This document shows positions 46,043 through 55,223 of a stretch of 64,000 nucleotides of DNA, piece after piece. The position numbers and the translations under genes were made by a program. The stretch is taken from the NCBI GenBank assembly GCA_021770845.1, contig JAETQF010000005.1:1-64000 (forward strand), in the 5' to 3' direction. The notes below the pieces were generated by a model. The model was not told the origin of the DNA. It made no database searches and was given only the letters and a program-made list of their open reading frames with translations. The DNA is from Oscillospiraceae bacterium (lineage in GTDB: Bacteria > Bacillota > Clostridia > Oscillospirales > Oscillospiraceae). Position 1 is the stretch's first letter. Every line of letters starts with the position of its first letter.

Positions 46043-47947
46043 ATGAATTTCCGTGACTTGGGGCTTACCGCCCCCATCCTGAAGGCCCTCACCCAGGAGG
46101 GCTACACCGACCCCACCCCCATCCAGCGCAAGGCCATCCCCCCCGCCCTGGCGGGGCGGGATGTGCTGGGCTGCGCCCAGACGGGCACCGGCAAGACCTG
46201 TGCCTTCGCCACCCCCATCCTCCAGCGGCTCAGCGGGCGGACGCCTAAGCCCCGGGTGATCCGGGCGCTGATCCTCACCCCCACCCGGGAGCTGGCCCTC
46301 CAGATCCAGGACTCCTTTGTGGCCTATGGCCGGAACCTGCCCCTGCGCTCCGCCGTCATCTTCGGCGGCGTGGGGCAGCAGCCCCAGGTGGACGCCATCA
46401 ACCGGGGGCTGGATATCCTCGTGGCCACTCCGGGGCGGCTCCTCGACCTCCACGGGCAGGGGCTGCTGGATCTGTCCCACATTGAGATCTTCGTGCTGGA
46501 CGAGGCCGACCGGATGCTGGACATGGGCTTTATCCACGATGTGAAGCGGGTGCTCAAGCTGCTGCCGGAGCGGAAGCAGACCCTGTTCTTCTCCGCCACC
46601 ATGCCCCCGGAGGTGATGGGGCTGGTGAACGGGCTGCTCCACGACTACCAGCGTGTGGCGGTGGATCCCGTGTCCTCCCCGGTGGAGGTCATCAAGCAGT
46701 CCCTCTACTATGTGGACAAGGCCAACAAGACCAAGCTGCTGGCCCATCTGATGGAGGAGCGGCACATTACCTCCGCCCTGGTGTTCTCCCGCACCAAGCA
46801 CGGGGCCAACCGCATCGCCCAGGATCTGGTGAAGCGGGGGATCTCCGCCGCCGCCATCCATGGCAACAAGAGCCAGACCGCCCGGGTGCAGGCCCTCAGC
46901 GACTTCAAGGCGGGCCGGGTGCGGGTGCTGGCCGCTACCGACATCGCCGCCCGGGGCATCGACATCGACCAGCTGCCCTTTGTGTTCAACTACAACCTGC
47001 CCGACGTGCCCGAGACCTACGTCCACCGCATCGGGCGGACGGGCCGGGCGGGCCACGAGGGGGAGGCCATCTCCTTCTGCCAGTTCGACGAGAAGGACGA
47101 GCTGAAGGCTATCGAGAAGCTGCTGGGCAAGCCCATTCCGGTGGTGGAGGATCACCCCTTCCCCATGGAGAACTTCGACCCGCCCCAGAAGGATAAGCGG
47201 GGCCGGGTTGTCAACGCCGAGGACGCCGAGGCCCGGGCCGCGGCCAAGGAGAAGCGCCGCCAGAAGGACGGGTCAAACAAGGCAAAGGCGGAGGAGCGGA
47301 AAAAGGCCGCCGTAGGGGAGGGGCTTGCCCCTCCCGTGGGACGTTCGCCGCAGCTGGGGGCGGGAGGGGCAAGTCCCGCCCCTACAGATACGGACGGGAC
47401 AGACGCGCCCAAAAAGAAACGGCGCCGCCGCAAAAAGGGCGGGGCCGCTCAGGCGGGCGCCCCGGCGCCGGAGACCGTGGCCCCGGCGGAGCAGGCGCCG
47501 CTGGTTCTGCGGGATAAGCCCATTGGGCGGGGCGTGCGCCAGGGGCACATTGAGGACACCCTGCCCGACGATCCCGCCATGCCCGTCACCGACTTCTACA
47601 AGCCCAACCCGCTGGACTCCGACGTGATCATGGACGCCACCGCCCGGCTGCTGGCCCCGCGGCGGCCCGCCTCCCGGCCCCAGGTTCAGCCCCAGCAGAA
47701 AAAACAGGAGCAGGAGCCGGGGCAGAAGCAGGGCCGTCAGAAGCCCCGCCGGAAGGGGAAAAAGCAGGGGGCCCCGGCCCAGCCGGTGAAGGAGCCCGTG
47801 CTGCCCCCCTCCCTGTCCGGGAAGAAGAAGCGCCGCCGGGACGACCGGCCCCGGCCCATCGAGGCCGCCCCCCGCTCTGACCGGCAGAAGGACTCCACCC
47901 AGCACAAGAGCCTGATGCGGCCCTATTACCTCCATGACGACGACTGA
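46043..47947 (+). CDS. RhlE-like DEAD-box RNA helicase with basic tail
   Basis: A 634-aa helicase. The core (about residues 1-375) has the full motif set: [71 protein letters not shown] and [11 protein letters not shown]. The tail (about residues 390-634) is Lys/Arg/Ala/Pro-rich and disordered, suited to RNA binding. An in-frame double-hairpin repeat (47312-47385) lies inside it. It follows aroK after 15 bp. Probable role in ribosome assembly or RNA decay. Confidence 0.93.
   Translation: MNFRDLGLTAPILKALTQEGYTDPTPIQRKAIPPALAGRDVLGCAQTGTGKTCAFATPILQRLSGRTPKPRVIRALILTPTRELALQIQDSFVAYGRNLPLRSAVIFGGVGQQPQVDAINRGLDILVATPGRLLDLHGQGLLDLSHIEIFVLDEADRMLDMGFIHDVKRVLKLLPERKQTLFFSATMPPEVMGLVNGLLHDYQRVAVDPVSSPVEVIKQSLYYVDKANKTKLLAHLMEERHITSALVFSRTKHGANRIAQDLVKRGISAAAIHGNKSQTARVQALSDFKAGRVRVLAATDIAARGIDIDQLPFVFNYNLPDVPETYVHRIGRTGRAGHEGEAISFCQFDEKDELKAIEKLLGKPIPVVEDHPFPMENFDPPQKDKRGRVVNAEDAEARAAAKEKRRQKDGSNKAKAEERKKAAVGEGLAPPVGRSPQLGAGGASPAPTDTDGTDAPKKKRRRRKKGGAAQAGAPAPETVAPAEQAPLVLRDKPIGRGVRQGHIEDTLPDDPAMPVTDFYKPNPLDSDVIMDATARLLAPRRPASRPQVQPQQKKQEQEPGQKQGRQKPRRKGKKQGAPAQPVKEPVLPPSLSGKKKRRRDDRPRPIEAAPRSDRQKDSTQHKSLMRPYYLHDDD
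47312..47385 (+). repeat. Double-hairpin element inserted in frame in helicase tail
   Basis: It begins GTAGGGGAGGGGC and ends GTCCCGCCCCTAC. Two hairpins, GGGAGGGGC/GCCCCTCCC and GGGCGGGA/TCCCGCCC, are present. The ends match those of the purL element. It is translated as a Pro/Gly/Ala stretch in a disordered region. Confidence 0.75.
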
Positions 47948-48827
47948 GCGGGGGGGCGGACGGCACCGCCGCCCCCGGAAAAAATGCCGCCCGCTGGTGT
48001 GGCTCATCGCGCTGGCGGTGGTGGCCGTGGCGGGGGTGTTCTGGTTCCACTGGCAGTGCTGGGGCCTCCAGACTACCCGTACCACGGCGGAGCTGGACGG
48101 GCTGCCCGCCGGATTCAACGGCTTTGCCATCGCCCACCTGTCCGACCTCCACGGCCACGAGTACGGGGAGGACAGCGGGGAGCTGGTGGAGCGGGTGAGG
48201 GGGGAGAAGCCCGACCTCATTGTGATCACCGGGGATCTGATCGACCAGAAAAGCCAGATGGAGATGGTGCCCGCCCTGGCAAGGGGGCTGGCCGCCATCG
48301 CGCCCACCTATTACGTCACCGGCAACCACGAGTGGGCCCTGGGCTCCGCCGCGGTGAAGGAGCTGAAGGCACGGCTGGTGGAGTGCGGGGTGGCGGTGCT
48401 GTCCAACCAATGCGAGATTCTGGAGCGGAACGGCGGCCGGCTGGCGCTGGCCGGGGTGGACGACCCCAACGGCTACGCCGACCAGACCACCCCGGAGGAG
48501 CTGTACGCCTGGATCCAGGAAAACAACCCCGGGCTGTTCACCCTCCTGCTGGCCCACCGGAATGAGCGGTTCGGACAGTATGCCAACGCGGGATATGACT
48601 TTGTGATGTCCGGCCACGGGCACGGGGGGATTGTGCGCCTGCCCTTTGTGGGCGGGCTCCTCGGCACTGACCGGCGGTTTTTCCCGCCCTGGACGGCGGG
48701 GCTGTACACCGTGGGGGACAGCACCCTGTTTGTGTCCCGGGGGCTGGGGAACAACACGACCCCCTTCCGGGGGTTTCGGATCTTTAACCGCCCGGAGCTG
48801 GCGGTGGTGACCTTGAAGCAGGGGTAG
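47934..48827 (+). CDS. Membrane-anchored metallophosphoesterase
   Basis: A 297-aa calcineurin-like phosphoesterase with a basic N-terminus and a single anchor ([20 protein letters not shown]), likely facing outside. Metal ligands are in [43 protein letters not shown] and [13 protein letters not shown]. It resembles UDP-2,3-diacylglucosamine-like/YkuE-type phosphoesterases; substrate unknown. Its start overlaps the helicase end by 14 bp. Confidence 0.86.
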   Translation: MTTTERGGGRHRRPRKKCRPLVWLIALAVVAVAGVFWFHWQCWGLQTTRTTAELDGLPAGFNGFAIAHLSDLHGHEYGEDSGELVERVRGEKPDLIVITGDLIDQKSQMEMVPALARGLAAIAPTYYVTGNHEWALGSAAVKELKARLVECGVAVLSNQCEILERNGGRLALAGVDDPNGYADQTTPEELYAWIQENNPGLFTLLLAHRNERFGQYANAGYDFVMSGHGHGGIVRLPFVGGLLGTDRRFFPPWTAGLYTVGDSTLFVSRGLGNNTTPFRGFRIFNRPELAVVTLKQG

Positions 48828-48840
48828 GGCCCCTTGCAGC

Positions 48841-49130
48841 CCCTTGCAGGGGTGCGCCCTGCGGGGCGTTACTTTCTCTCACGTGAGAGAAAGTAACCAA
48901 AGAGAACGCTTAGGGGGTGGCCTCCGGCGGACGCTTCGCGTCCTTAGTCGGCCTCCCCCTAAGAACCCCTGTTAAGGTCAAGGGCACGCCGATTTCGGGT
49001 GGCGGGGGAGTGACCGGCGCTTGCCCTCTGGACTGGTGTCATCCCCATTGGTGCTGCCGCCCGTGTGTGGGGACAAGCCCAGGCGGTTCCCACGGTTGGC
49101 GCCTGGGGGGTGCGGGGGGGTTAGCGGGTC
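48841..49130 (-). repeat. Left arm of inverted-repeat element (locus A)
   Basis: This arm reads outward to inward as: CGCCCTGCGGGGCG, a perfect 28-bp palindrome with arms TTACTTTCTCTCAC (48869-48896), CCAAAGAGAACGCTTAGGGGG, a variable inner hairpin, CCCCCTAAGAACCCC, then AAGGTCAAGGGCACGCCGAT and a GGTGCTGCCGCCCGTGTG segment. It is the reverse complement of 49905-50190. The tip through GCTTAGGGGG matches the right arm exactly over about 52 bp. Confidence 0.85.
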
Positions 49131-49375
49131 AGCTCCAGGGCGAGACGGAAGCCGGCGCGGAAATAGGCGGACTCCCGCAGCTCGCCGATGGCGAGCTGTT
49201 CTGTCAGCAGCGTGTCGAGCAGTGACGCGGTGTTTGGATGGAGGGTTCCAAGCAGGCGCTTTACCTCGCCGTCCTGGTGGCTGATACGGACACAATATTC
49301 GCCGTCTCCATTCAAAAACTCCTCCTCAACCGCTTTACTCACACAGCTATAAAAGGTGTCCATTAGCTCAGTCAT
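49121..49375 (-). CDS. Small helical protein inside the inverted-repeat element
   Basis: An 84-aa protein starting TELMDTFYSCVSKAVEEEFL and ending FRAGFRLALELTR. It looks all-helical; the C-terminal pattern resembles short DUF6809-like proteins of gut Firmicutes (from memory). It is divergent from the XRE gene and lies between the inverted arms. The ATG at 49375 is preferred over an in-frame TTG at 49384 because AAAGGA is well spaced. Its 3' end abuts or overlaps the left arm. Function unknown. Confidence 0.62.
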   Translation of the reverse strand: MTELMDTFYSCVSKAVEEEFLNGDGEYCVRISHQDGEVKRLLGTLHPNTASLLDTLLTEQLAIGELRESAYFRAGFRLALELTR

Positions 49376-49384
49376 CGAAATCAA

Positions 49385-49473
49385 TCCTTTGCATTAAAAT
49401 GGTTGAATATGCATGAGTTATGCGTATATTATATATGCATAGTTGTTGCGCGTCAAGAGGGAGAACAAAAAAA
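49385..49473. promoter_or_regulatory. Divergent AT-rich promoter region with ATATGCAT repeats
   Basis: TTGAAT (49403-49408) and TATATT (49425-49430, 16-bp spacing) or TATTAT (49427-49432, 18 bp) would serve the XRE gene. ATATGCAT occurs at 49407-49414 and 49433-49440, probable operator half-sites. The AT content contrasts with the surroundings. Confidence 0.55.
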
Positions 49474-49683
49474 GTGAAACTTGCAGAGCGCTTACGGGAG
49501 CTGCGTGGGAAAAAGGGTGTAACCCAAAGCCAAGTGGCGGAATATCTGGGCCTGAAGCTGAGGGCGTATCAATACTATGAAAGCGGCGAACACCGTCCCG
49601 AATATGAAAAACTGATCGCGCTGGCGGATTATTATGACGTAACCACAGACTACCTGCTGGGCCGGACGGACGAGCCGCGTTGA
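49474..49683 (+). CDS. XRE-family regulator carried inside the inverted-repeat element
   Basis: A 69-aa helix-turn-helix protein: LAERLRELRGKKGVTQSQVA, EYLGLKLRAYQYYESGEHRP, and the tail EYEKLIALADYYDVTTDYLL. GTG at 49474 follows GAGGGAG. Base composition (many AAA, GAA, TAT codons) is lower in GC than surrounding genes, a sign of transfer. It pairs divergently with the 84-aa gene; the pair could be a small regulatory or toxin-antitoxin-like module, but no toxin motif is seen. Confidence 0.85.
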   Translation: MKLAERLRELRGKKGVTQSQVAEYLGLKLRAYQYYESGEHRPEYEKLIALADYYDVTTDYLLGRTDEPR

Positions 49684-49699
49684 TGTCCCCGCCCGCTTG

Positions 49700-50190
49700 A
49701 AATCGGCGGTTGCCGACTTCGCACCGGGCCGGGGAGCCCGAGAAGCTCAGGCGCTCCAAAGAAACCCCCAGCTTTTCAGTACCGGAGAAACCCAGGCCCC
49801 TGTGGGCCGGAAAAAGAAGGGGAGCCCATTCGTAATCCGCAATAGCCGGTCACTCTCCCGCCGCTCGAAATCGGCGGTGCACCTTCCACCACCCCAGAAC
49901 ATCCACCGCACCACTTAGGCGCTAACCGAGGGAACCACTTGGAAGTTATCCCACACACGAGCGGCAGCACCAATGGGGATGACACCAGTCCAGAGGGCAA
50001 GCGCCGGTCACTCCCCCACCACGTAAAATCGGCGTGCCCTTGACCTTAAATGGGGGTTCTTAGGGGGAAAGCCGACTGTGGAGATGGCCCGCCCTTTGGG
50101 CCGTCTCCACTCGGAGGCGTCCCCCTAAGCGTTCTCTTTGGTTACTTTCTCTCACGTGAGAGAAAGTAACGCCCCCGGCAGGGCGCCCCC
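49700..50190 (+). repeat. Right arm of inverted-repeat element (locus A), full-length copy
   Basis: About 460 bp, the same orientation and order as 58618-59075: GAGAAGCTCAGGCGCT, GCCCATTCG.AA.CCGCAATAGCCG, CACTTAGGCG, CGGCAGCACCAATGGGGA, CACCAGTCCAG, AAATCGGCGTGCCCTTGACC, a hairpin between GGGGGTTCTTAGGGGG and CCCCCTAAGCG, TCTCTTTGG, the tip palindrome (50142-50169) and CGCCCCCGGCAGGGCG. No gene is seen in it. Confidence 0.88.
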
Positions 50191-50237
50191 TGCCAAACGG
50201 AACCCGCCCCGGCAGGGGCAAGCAAGGAGGTCACGCG

Positions 50238-52103
50238 ATGGCATACAGCGCGGGACAGTATGACGTGGCTGTGGTCGGCGCGGGCCACGCCGGCATCGAG
50301 GCCGCCCTGGCCGCCGCCCGGATGGGCCTGAAAACGGTGTGCTTCACCATAAACCTGGACGCGGTGGGCAATATGCCCTGCAACCCCGCCGTGGGCGGCA
50401 CCGGCAAGGGCCACCTGGTGCGGGAGATCGACGCCCTGGGCGGCGAGATGGCAAAGGCCGCCGACAAGGCCTGCATCCAGTACCGGATGCTCAACCGGGG
50501 GAAGGGCCCCGCCGTCTGGTCCCTCCGGGCCCAGGCCGACCGGCGGCGCTACCAGGAGGTCATGAAGCACACCCTGGAGCTCCAGGAAAACCTGTGGGTG
50601 AAGCAGGCGGAGGTGACGGAAATCCTCACGGAGGATGGCACTGTGTGCGCCGTGCGCACCGTCACAGGCGCGACTTACGCGGTGAAGGCGGCGGTGATCG
50701 CCACCGGCACCTACCTGGGGGGCCGCACCATCGTGGGGGAGGTCACCCGGGACTCCGGGCCGGACGGCATGGCCGCCGCCCTGCCGCTGACGGACTGCCT
50801 GGTGAGGCTGGGGCTGTCCATCCGGCGGTTCAAGACGGGCACGCCTCCCCGGGTGAACCGGCGGAGCGTGGACTTCTCCAAAATGGAGATCCAGCCGGGG
50901 GACGACGTGCCCGTGCCCTTCTCCTTCGAGACGGAAGCAAAGCCGGACAACCGGGCGGTGTGCTACCTCACCTACACCAACGAGGCCACCCATCAGGTCA
51001 TCCGGGACAACCTCCACCGCTCCCCCCTGTTCTCCGGGGTCATCGAGGGGGTGGGGCCCCGGTACTGCCCCTCCATTGAGGACAAGGTGGTGCGGTTCGC
51101 GGACAAGCCCCGGCACCAGCTGTTTGTGGAGCCCATGGGGCTGAACACCGAGGAGCTGTATATTCAGGGGTTTTCCTCCTCCCTGCCGGAGGAGGTGCAG
51201 ATCCAAATGCTCCACACCATCCCCGGGCTGGAGCGGGCGGAGATGACCCGGTGCGCCTACGCCATCGAGTACGACTGCGTGGATCCCACGGAATTACTGC
51301 CCACCCTGGAGTGCAAAAAAATCCCCGGCCTGTACGGCGCGGGGCAGTTTAACGGCTCCTCCGGGTACGAGGAGGCCGCCGCCCAGGGGCTTGTCGCCGG
51401 GGTCAACGCCGCGCTGAAGATCAAGGGGGAGGCACCCCTGATTTTGAGCCGGGGGGACGGTTATATCGGGGTGCTCATCGACGATCTGGTGACCAAGGGC
51501 ACCAACGAGCCCTACCGGATGATGACCTCCCGGACGGAGTACCGGCTGATCCACCGGCAGGACAACGCCGACCGGCGGCTGGCGGCCTACGGACACCGGG
51601 TGGGGCTGGTGAGCGGGGAGCGGCTGGCCCGGGTGGAGGAGAAATACGCCGCCGTGGAGCGGGAGATCAAACGGCTGGAGCACGCGGGGGCGGCGCCCTC
51701 TCGGCCGCTGGACAGGCTGCTGGAGGAGAGGGGGGAGCCCCCCTGCCCCCACGGGGCGCGGCTGGTGGATCTGCTCCGCCGGCCCCGGCTGAGCTATGAC
51801 GATCTGGCCCCCTTTGACCCGGGCAGGCCGGAGCTGCCCCGGCCGGTTGTGGAGCAGGTGGAGATCTCGGTGAAGTACGCGGGGTACATTGAGCGGCAGA
51901 ACCGGCAGGTGGAGGAGCTGCGGAAGCTGGAGGACAGGCCGCTGCCCCCGGACGTGGACTATCTGGGCATCCAGGGCCTGCGGCTGGAGGCGCGGCAGAA
52001 GCTGGATAAAATCCGGCCGCTGAACCTGGGGCAGGCGTCCCGGGTGTCCGGGGTGTCGCCGGCGGATATCACCGCGCTGATGATCTATTTGGAGAGGGGT
52101 TAG
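50238..52103 (+). CDS. mnmG: tRNA uridine-5-carboxymethylaminomethyl modification enzyme MnmG
   Basis: A 621-aa FAD enzyme that, with MnmE, builds the cmnm5 side chain at U34 of several tRNAs. FAD/NAD motif [20 protein letters not shown] is followed by [69 protein letters not shown], and the C-terminal [28 protein letters not shown] precedes the ATG, just after the repeat tip. MnmE and rsmG, common neighbours, are absent here. Confidence 0.95.
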   Translation: MAYSAGQYDVAVVGAGHAGIEAALAAARMGLKTVCFTINLDAVGNMPCNPAVGGTGKGHLVREIDALGGEMAKAADKACIQYRMLNRGKGPAVWSLRAQADRRRYQEVMKHTLELQENLWVKQAEVTEILTEDGTVCAVRTVTGATYAVKAAVIATGTYLGGRTIVGEVTRDSGPDGMAAALPLTDCLVRLGLSIRRFKTGTPPRVNRRSVDFSKMEIQPGDDVPVPFSFETEAKPDNRAVCYLTYTNEATHQVIRDNLHRSPLFSGVIEGVGPRYCPSIEDKVVRFADKPRHQLFVEPMGLNTEELYIQGFSSSLPEEVQIQMLHTIPGLERAEMTRCAYAIEYDCVDPTELLPTLECKKIPGLYGAGQFNGSSGYEEAAAQGLVAGVNAALKIKGEAPLILSRGDGYIGVLIDDLVTKGTNEPYRMMTSRTEYRLIHRQDNADRRLAAYGHRVGLVSGERLARVEEKYAAVEREIKRLEHAGAAPSRPLDRLLEERGEPPCPHGARLVDLLRRPRLSYDDLAPFDPGRPELPRPVVEQVEISVKYAGYIERQNRQVEELRKLEDRPLPPDVDYLGIQGLRLEARQKLDKIRPLNLGQASRVSGVSPADITALMIYLERG

Positions 52104-52107
52104 CGCC

Positions 52108-52581
52108 ATGGAGATTGTGACCTGTGAACTGCCCGCCGTTTCCATCATTGGAATGGAAGGCGGGGCCAAGCCCGGATACAACCCCGCTTCCGCGCTGTGG
52201 GAAAAAGCCAACGACCGCTTTGGCGAGGTGGAAGGGCTGGCCCTGCGGGACGAAAACGGTGCGCCCGTGGGGATTTGGGGCGCGATGAGCGACTTGTCCC
52301 GCTCCTTTCTGCCCTGGGAGGACGGGTTTTCTCAGGGACTTTATCTGGCGGGGGTTCAGGCCCCCCCGGAGGCCCTGCCGCCGGAGGGCTGGGTGAAATG
52401 GACGCTGCCCGCTTTTGTATGCCTGCGGGTTAGGGCGGAGGGGGATTATGAAGCCGCATTCCAGGCGGGCCTGGACGAACTGAAGCGCCGGGGCCTCACG
52501 CTGGCCGGCGCGGTGCAGGAGTGCCAGCGCCCGGCGGAGGACGGGCAGCTCTACCTGTTCTTTCCATTCAAACGACTGTGA
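52108..52581 (+). CDS. GyrI-like/effector-binding domain protein
   Basis: A 157-aa protein resembling the AraC-type effector-binding (GyrI-like) fold: ELPAVSIIGMEGGAKPGYNP near the start, LYLAGVQAPPEALPPEGWVK in the middle, and YEAAFQAGLDELKRRGL helix before a final LYLFFPFK strand. No DNA-binding domain is attached. It follows mnmG after 4 bp. Such stand-alone domains bind small hydrophobic molecules or, rarely, proteins; the ligand here is unknown. Confidence 0.7.
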   Translation: MEIVTCELPAVSIIGMEGGAKPGYNPASALWEKANDRFGEVEGLALRDENGAPVGIWGAMSDLSRSFLPWEDGFSQGLYLAGVQAPPEALPPEGWVKWTLPAFVCLRVRAEGDYEAAFQAGLDELKRRGLTLAGAVQECQRPAEDGQLYLFFPFKRL

Positions 52582-52596
52582 GAGGAAGCATAGACT

Positions 52597-53928
52597 ATGA
52601 GATTGATCCTGGCTGTTATTGTGTGTAAGCTCCTGCGGTTTGTGGGCGGACTGGTGGGCAAGGGCAGCTCCCTGCCGGGACAGTACGCGCTGAAGGTGTG
52701 CCCCGACGTGCTGGGCCGGGTTCGCCTGCCCGCCCATATCATCGCCGTCACCGGCTCCAATGGCAAGACCTCCACCGTGGAGATGATCGCCGCCATTTTG
52801 ACGGCGGACGGCAGGCGGGTGGTGTACAACAAGGAGGGCTCCAACCAGATCGAGGGGGTGGCCACCCTGATTCTGTCCAACTGCTCCCTGGGGGGCAGGG
52901 TGAAGGGGGACGTGCTGCTGTTGGAGAGCGACGAGCGGTATGCCCGGCACACCTTCAAGTGGTTCCACCCCACCCACTTCGTCATCACCAACCTGTACCG
53001 GGATCAGCTCACCCGGAACGGCCACCCGGAGTGGGTGTACGACGCCATCCGGCCCGCTATTTTTCCGGAGACGACCCTGGTGCTCAACGCCGATGATCCC
53101 CTGGTGTCCTGCTTTGCCCGGGAGCACGATCCGGACAGGGTGAAGTGGTTTGGGCTGGACGAGTGCGCCATCAGTACAAAGGAGCACCATGGCGTGTATC
53201 ACGACGGGGCGCGGTGCCCGGTGTGCAAGGGGCGGATGGAGTATTCCTGCTACCACTACGCCCATATCGGGCACTATGCCTGCCCTGCCTGCGGACATAA
53301 GCGGCACGAGACGGAGTTTGCCGTCACCGAGTTGGATCTGGACGGGGGAACCCTCACCATCAACGGGGAGACCCGGATCTCCCTGGCCTTTAAGAGCATC
53401 TACAATGTCTACAACATCCTGGCCGCCTGGTCGGCCTGCGCCCTGGCGGGGGCGGCCCCCTCTGTCATGGCCGGGGTGATCAACAACTATATGCTGAAAA
53501 ACGGGCGGATGATCACCTTTACCCTGGGGGCGCACAGGGGCACCCTGCTCACCTCCAAGCATGAGAACTCGGTGGCCTATGACACCAACCTGGCCTATAT
53601 CGCCGCCGCGGAGAAGCCCTGCACGGTGCTGGTGATTGTGGACTCCATCAGCCGGAAGTATTTTACGGGGGAGACAAGCTGGCTGTGGGACATCGATTTC
53701 GACCGGCTGGACGCCCCCCACATCGGCAGGGTGATGCTGTACGGCAAATACTGCAACGATCTGGCGGTGCGGTTCCAGTACAGCCGCGTCCCGGCGGATC
53801 GGATCGAGGTGGGAGAGTCCATCGCCGAGGCGGCGGAACGCCTGAAGGAGCGCGGGGACGAGGACGTGTACGTGGTGACCTGCTTCTCCGACCGGGACAA
53901 ATTGTTGGCGCTAACCCAAAAGGATTGA
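52597..53928 (+). CDS. MurT-like Mur ligase, divergent
   Basis: A 443-aa Mur-ligase-family protein of the MurT type (lipid II isoglutaminyl synthase ligase). An N-terminal hydrophobic stretch precedes the ATP motif IIAVTGSNGKTSTVEM and VTNLYRDQLTRNG. A four-cysteine ribbon CPVCKGRMEYSCYH...CPACGHKRHE sits at about residues 206-230. The C-terminal MurT domain has GETSWLWDIDFDRL, where known MurTs carry an Asp-x-SWxWD signature. It is paired with a GatD-like gene 13 bp downstream. Substitutions at key positions make the true substrate uncertain. Confidence 0.82.
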   Translation: MRLILAVIVCKLLRFVGGLVGKGSSLPGQYALKVCPDVLGRVRLPAHIIAVTGSNGKTSTVEMIAAILTADGRRVVYNKEGSNQIEGVATLILSNCSLGGRVKGDVLLLESDERYARHTFKWFHPTHFVITNLYRDQLTRNGHPEWVYDAIRPAIFPETTLVLNADDPLVSCFAREHDPDRVKWFGLDECAISTKEHHGVYHDGARCPVCKGRMEYSCYHYAHIGHYACPACGHKRHETEFAVTELDLDGGTLTINGETRISLAFKSIYNVYNILAAWSACALAGAAPSVMAGVINNYMLKNGRMITFTLGAHRGTLLTSKHENSVAYDTNLAYIAAAEKPCTVLVIVDSISRKYFTGETSWLWDIDFDRLDAPHIGRVMLYGKYCNDLAVRFQYSRVPADRIEVGESIAEAAERLKERGDEDVYVVTCFSDRDKLLALTQKD

Positions 53929-53941
53929 GGGGGGACAGAAT

Positions 53942-54685
53942 ATGGAACTGACCATTTTACACCTGTATCCCGACTGTATGTCCCTGTATGGGGAGTACGC
54001 CAATCTGGCCGTCCTGCGGCGGCACCTGGAGGCGCTGGGCGTGTCCGTGACGGTGGAGACGGCGCTGTTTGAGGATGCGCCGGACTTTGAGCGGGCCGAC
54101 TTCATTTACATGGGCGCGGGCACCGAGCGCACCCAGAAGGCGGCGCTGACCGCCCTGCTGCCCCACAAGGAGGGGCTGAGGGCCGCCATAGAACGGGGGG
54201 CCGTCCTGCTGTTCACCGGCAACGCCATGGAGCTGCTGGGGGCGTCCGTTACCGACGGGGCGGGCAAGGTGTGGCCCGGGCTGGGCTTTGCGGACTTCAC
54301 CACCCAGGAGCTGGACAGGAGGGCTCCGGAGGACGTGATCGCCCACACCGCCCTGTGGGACGAGGGGTTGGTGGGCTTTATGAACAAGTGCTCCGTCACC
54401 CGGGGGGTGGAGTCGCCCCTGTTTGACGGGCTGTCCCTGGGCTTCGGCAATGAGACGGAGGGGGGGCCGGAGGGGTACGTGTCCGGCAATGTGCTGGCCA
54501 CCCATGTCACCGGGCCGGTGCTGGTGAAGAATCCGGCCTTCACCGATTTCCTCGTCCGCCGCCTGTTTGAGGTCAAGGGGTGGGAGGCGCCGGAAACGCT
54601 GCCTGTGCTGCCCTGCGAGCGGGAGGCCTATGAGGTGACGCTCCGGGAGCTGACGGCGCGGATCGGGAAAAAACAGGAGAGCTGA
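53942..54685 (+). CDS. GatD-like glutamine amidotransferase homologue lacking the nucleophile
   Basis: A 247-aa class I glutaminase-fold protein. It starts LTILHLYPDCMSLYGEYANL, as GatD/CobQ-like proteins do, and ends with SGNVLATHVTGPVLVKNPAF, which keeps the His of the family. At the expected nucleophile elbow, where GatD reads xCGGYQLLG, this protein reads FTGNAMELLG with no cysteine. It should therefore not hydrolyse glutamine by the normal route. Partner of the MurT-like ligase upstream. Confidence 0.8.
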   Translation: MELTILHLYPDCMSLYGEYANLAVLRRHLEALGVSVTVETALFEDAPDFERADFIYMGAGTERTQKAALTALLPHKEGLRAAIERGAVLLFTGNAMELLGASVTDGAGKVWPGLGFADFTTQELDRRAPEDVIAHTALWDEGLVGFMNKCSVTRGVESPLFDGLSLGFGNETEGGPEGYVSGNVLATHVTGPVLVKNPAFTDFLVRRLFEVKGWEAPETLPVLPCEREAYEVTLRELTARIGKKQES

Positions 54686-54686
54686 C

Positions 54687-54720
54687 AACAGGCCCCCCGG
54701 CGAGAGCCGGGGGGCCTGTT
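54687..54720. terminator. Hairpin between converging GatD-like and GNAT genes
   Basis: AACAGGCCCCCCGG and CCGGGGGGCCTGTT form a long stem. T-runs on both sides are poor, so termination may be incomplete. Confidence 0.6.
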
Positions 54721-54724
54721 CGCG

Positions 54725-55168
54725 TCAATGGCCGGCCCGCCACTCCATGCGGATGTGGGGGATGCCGTCCTCTAAAAATTCCTCGGAGGTCTGGACGAAG
54801 CCCGCCCGCTGGTACAGCGCCCGGGCGTAGGTCTGGGCCTCGATGGTGATGGTTTGGGCGCCGAATTGCTCCTGGGCGGCGCGGATGCCGGCCGCCACGA
54901 TCCGGCTGCCCAGGCCCTGCCGCCGCTTTACGGCGATGACACGGCCGATGGAGGCGGTGTCGAAGGTGGTTCCCGGCGGCAGCACCCGGAGGTAGGCCGC
55001 GATGCCGTCCCCGTCCTGGAGCCAGAGGTGCCAGGCGGCCTGGTCGGCGTCGTCGATCTCCGGGTAGGCGCACTGCTGCTCCACGATGAACACCGCCACC
55101 CGGAGCTTGTAGATCTGGAACAGCTCGTCTCGGGTGAGCTGGGTGAAGTGCTTGCAGATAAGTTCCAT
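54725..55168 (-). CDS. ElaA-like GNAT acetyltransferase
   Basis: A 147-aa Gcn5-related N-acetyltransferase. ELFQIYKLRVAVFIVEQQCA, YPEIDDADQAAWHLWL and AAYLRVLPPG are ElaA-like. The acetyl-CoA loop reads VIAVKRRQGLGSRIV, and YARALYQRAGFVQTSEEFLE the terminal part. The substrate is unknown. It precedes the ABC gene by a short gap on the same strand (the ABC gene is upstream). Confidence 0.88.
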   Translation of the reverse strand: MELICKHFTQLTRDELFQIYKLRVAVFIVEQQCAYPEIDDADQAAWHLWLQDGDGIAAYLRVLPPGTTFDTASIGRVIAVKRRQGLGSRIVAAGIRAAQEQFGAQTITIEAQTYARALYQRAGFVQTSEEFLEDGIPHIRMEWRAGH

Positions 55169-55223
55169 AGAAGCCTCCTATCTGTTGTCACGCTGGGATT
55201 GGGCGCGCCTATCCTCACGCTTC

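Noticed and set aside
48841-50190. A CRISPR array or a tRNA cluster in the repetitive region
   Set aside because: Repeats are long, few and inverted, with no regular spacers; no cas gene or tRNA cloverleaf was found in the window.
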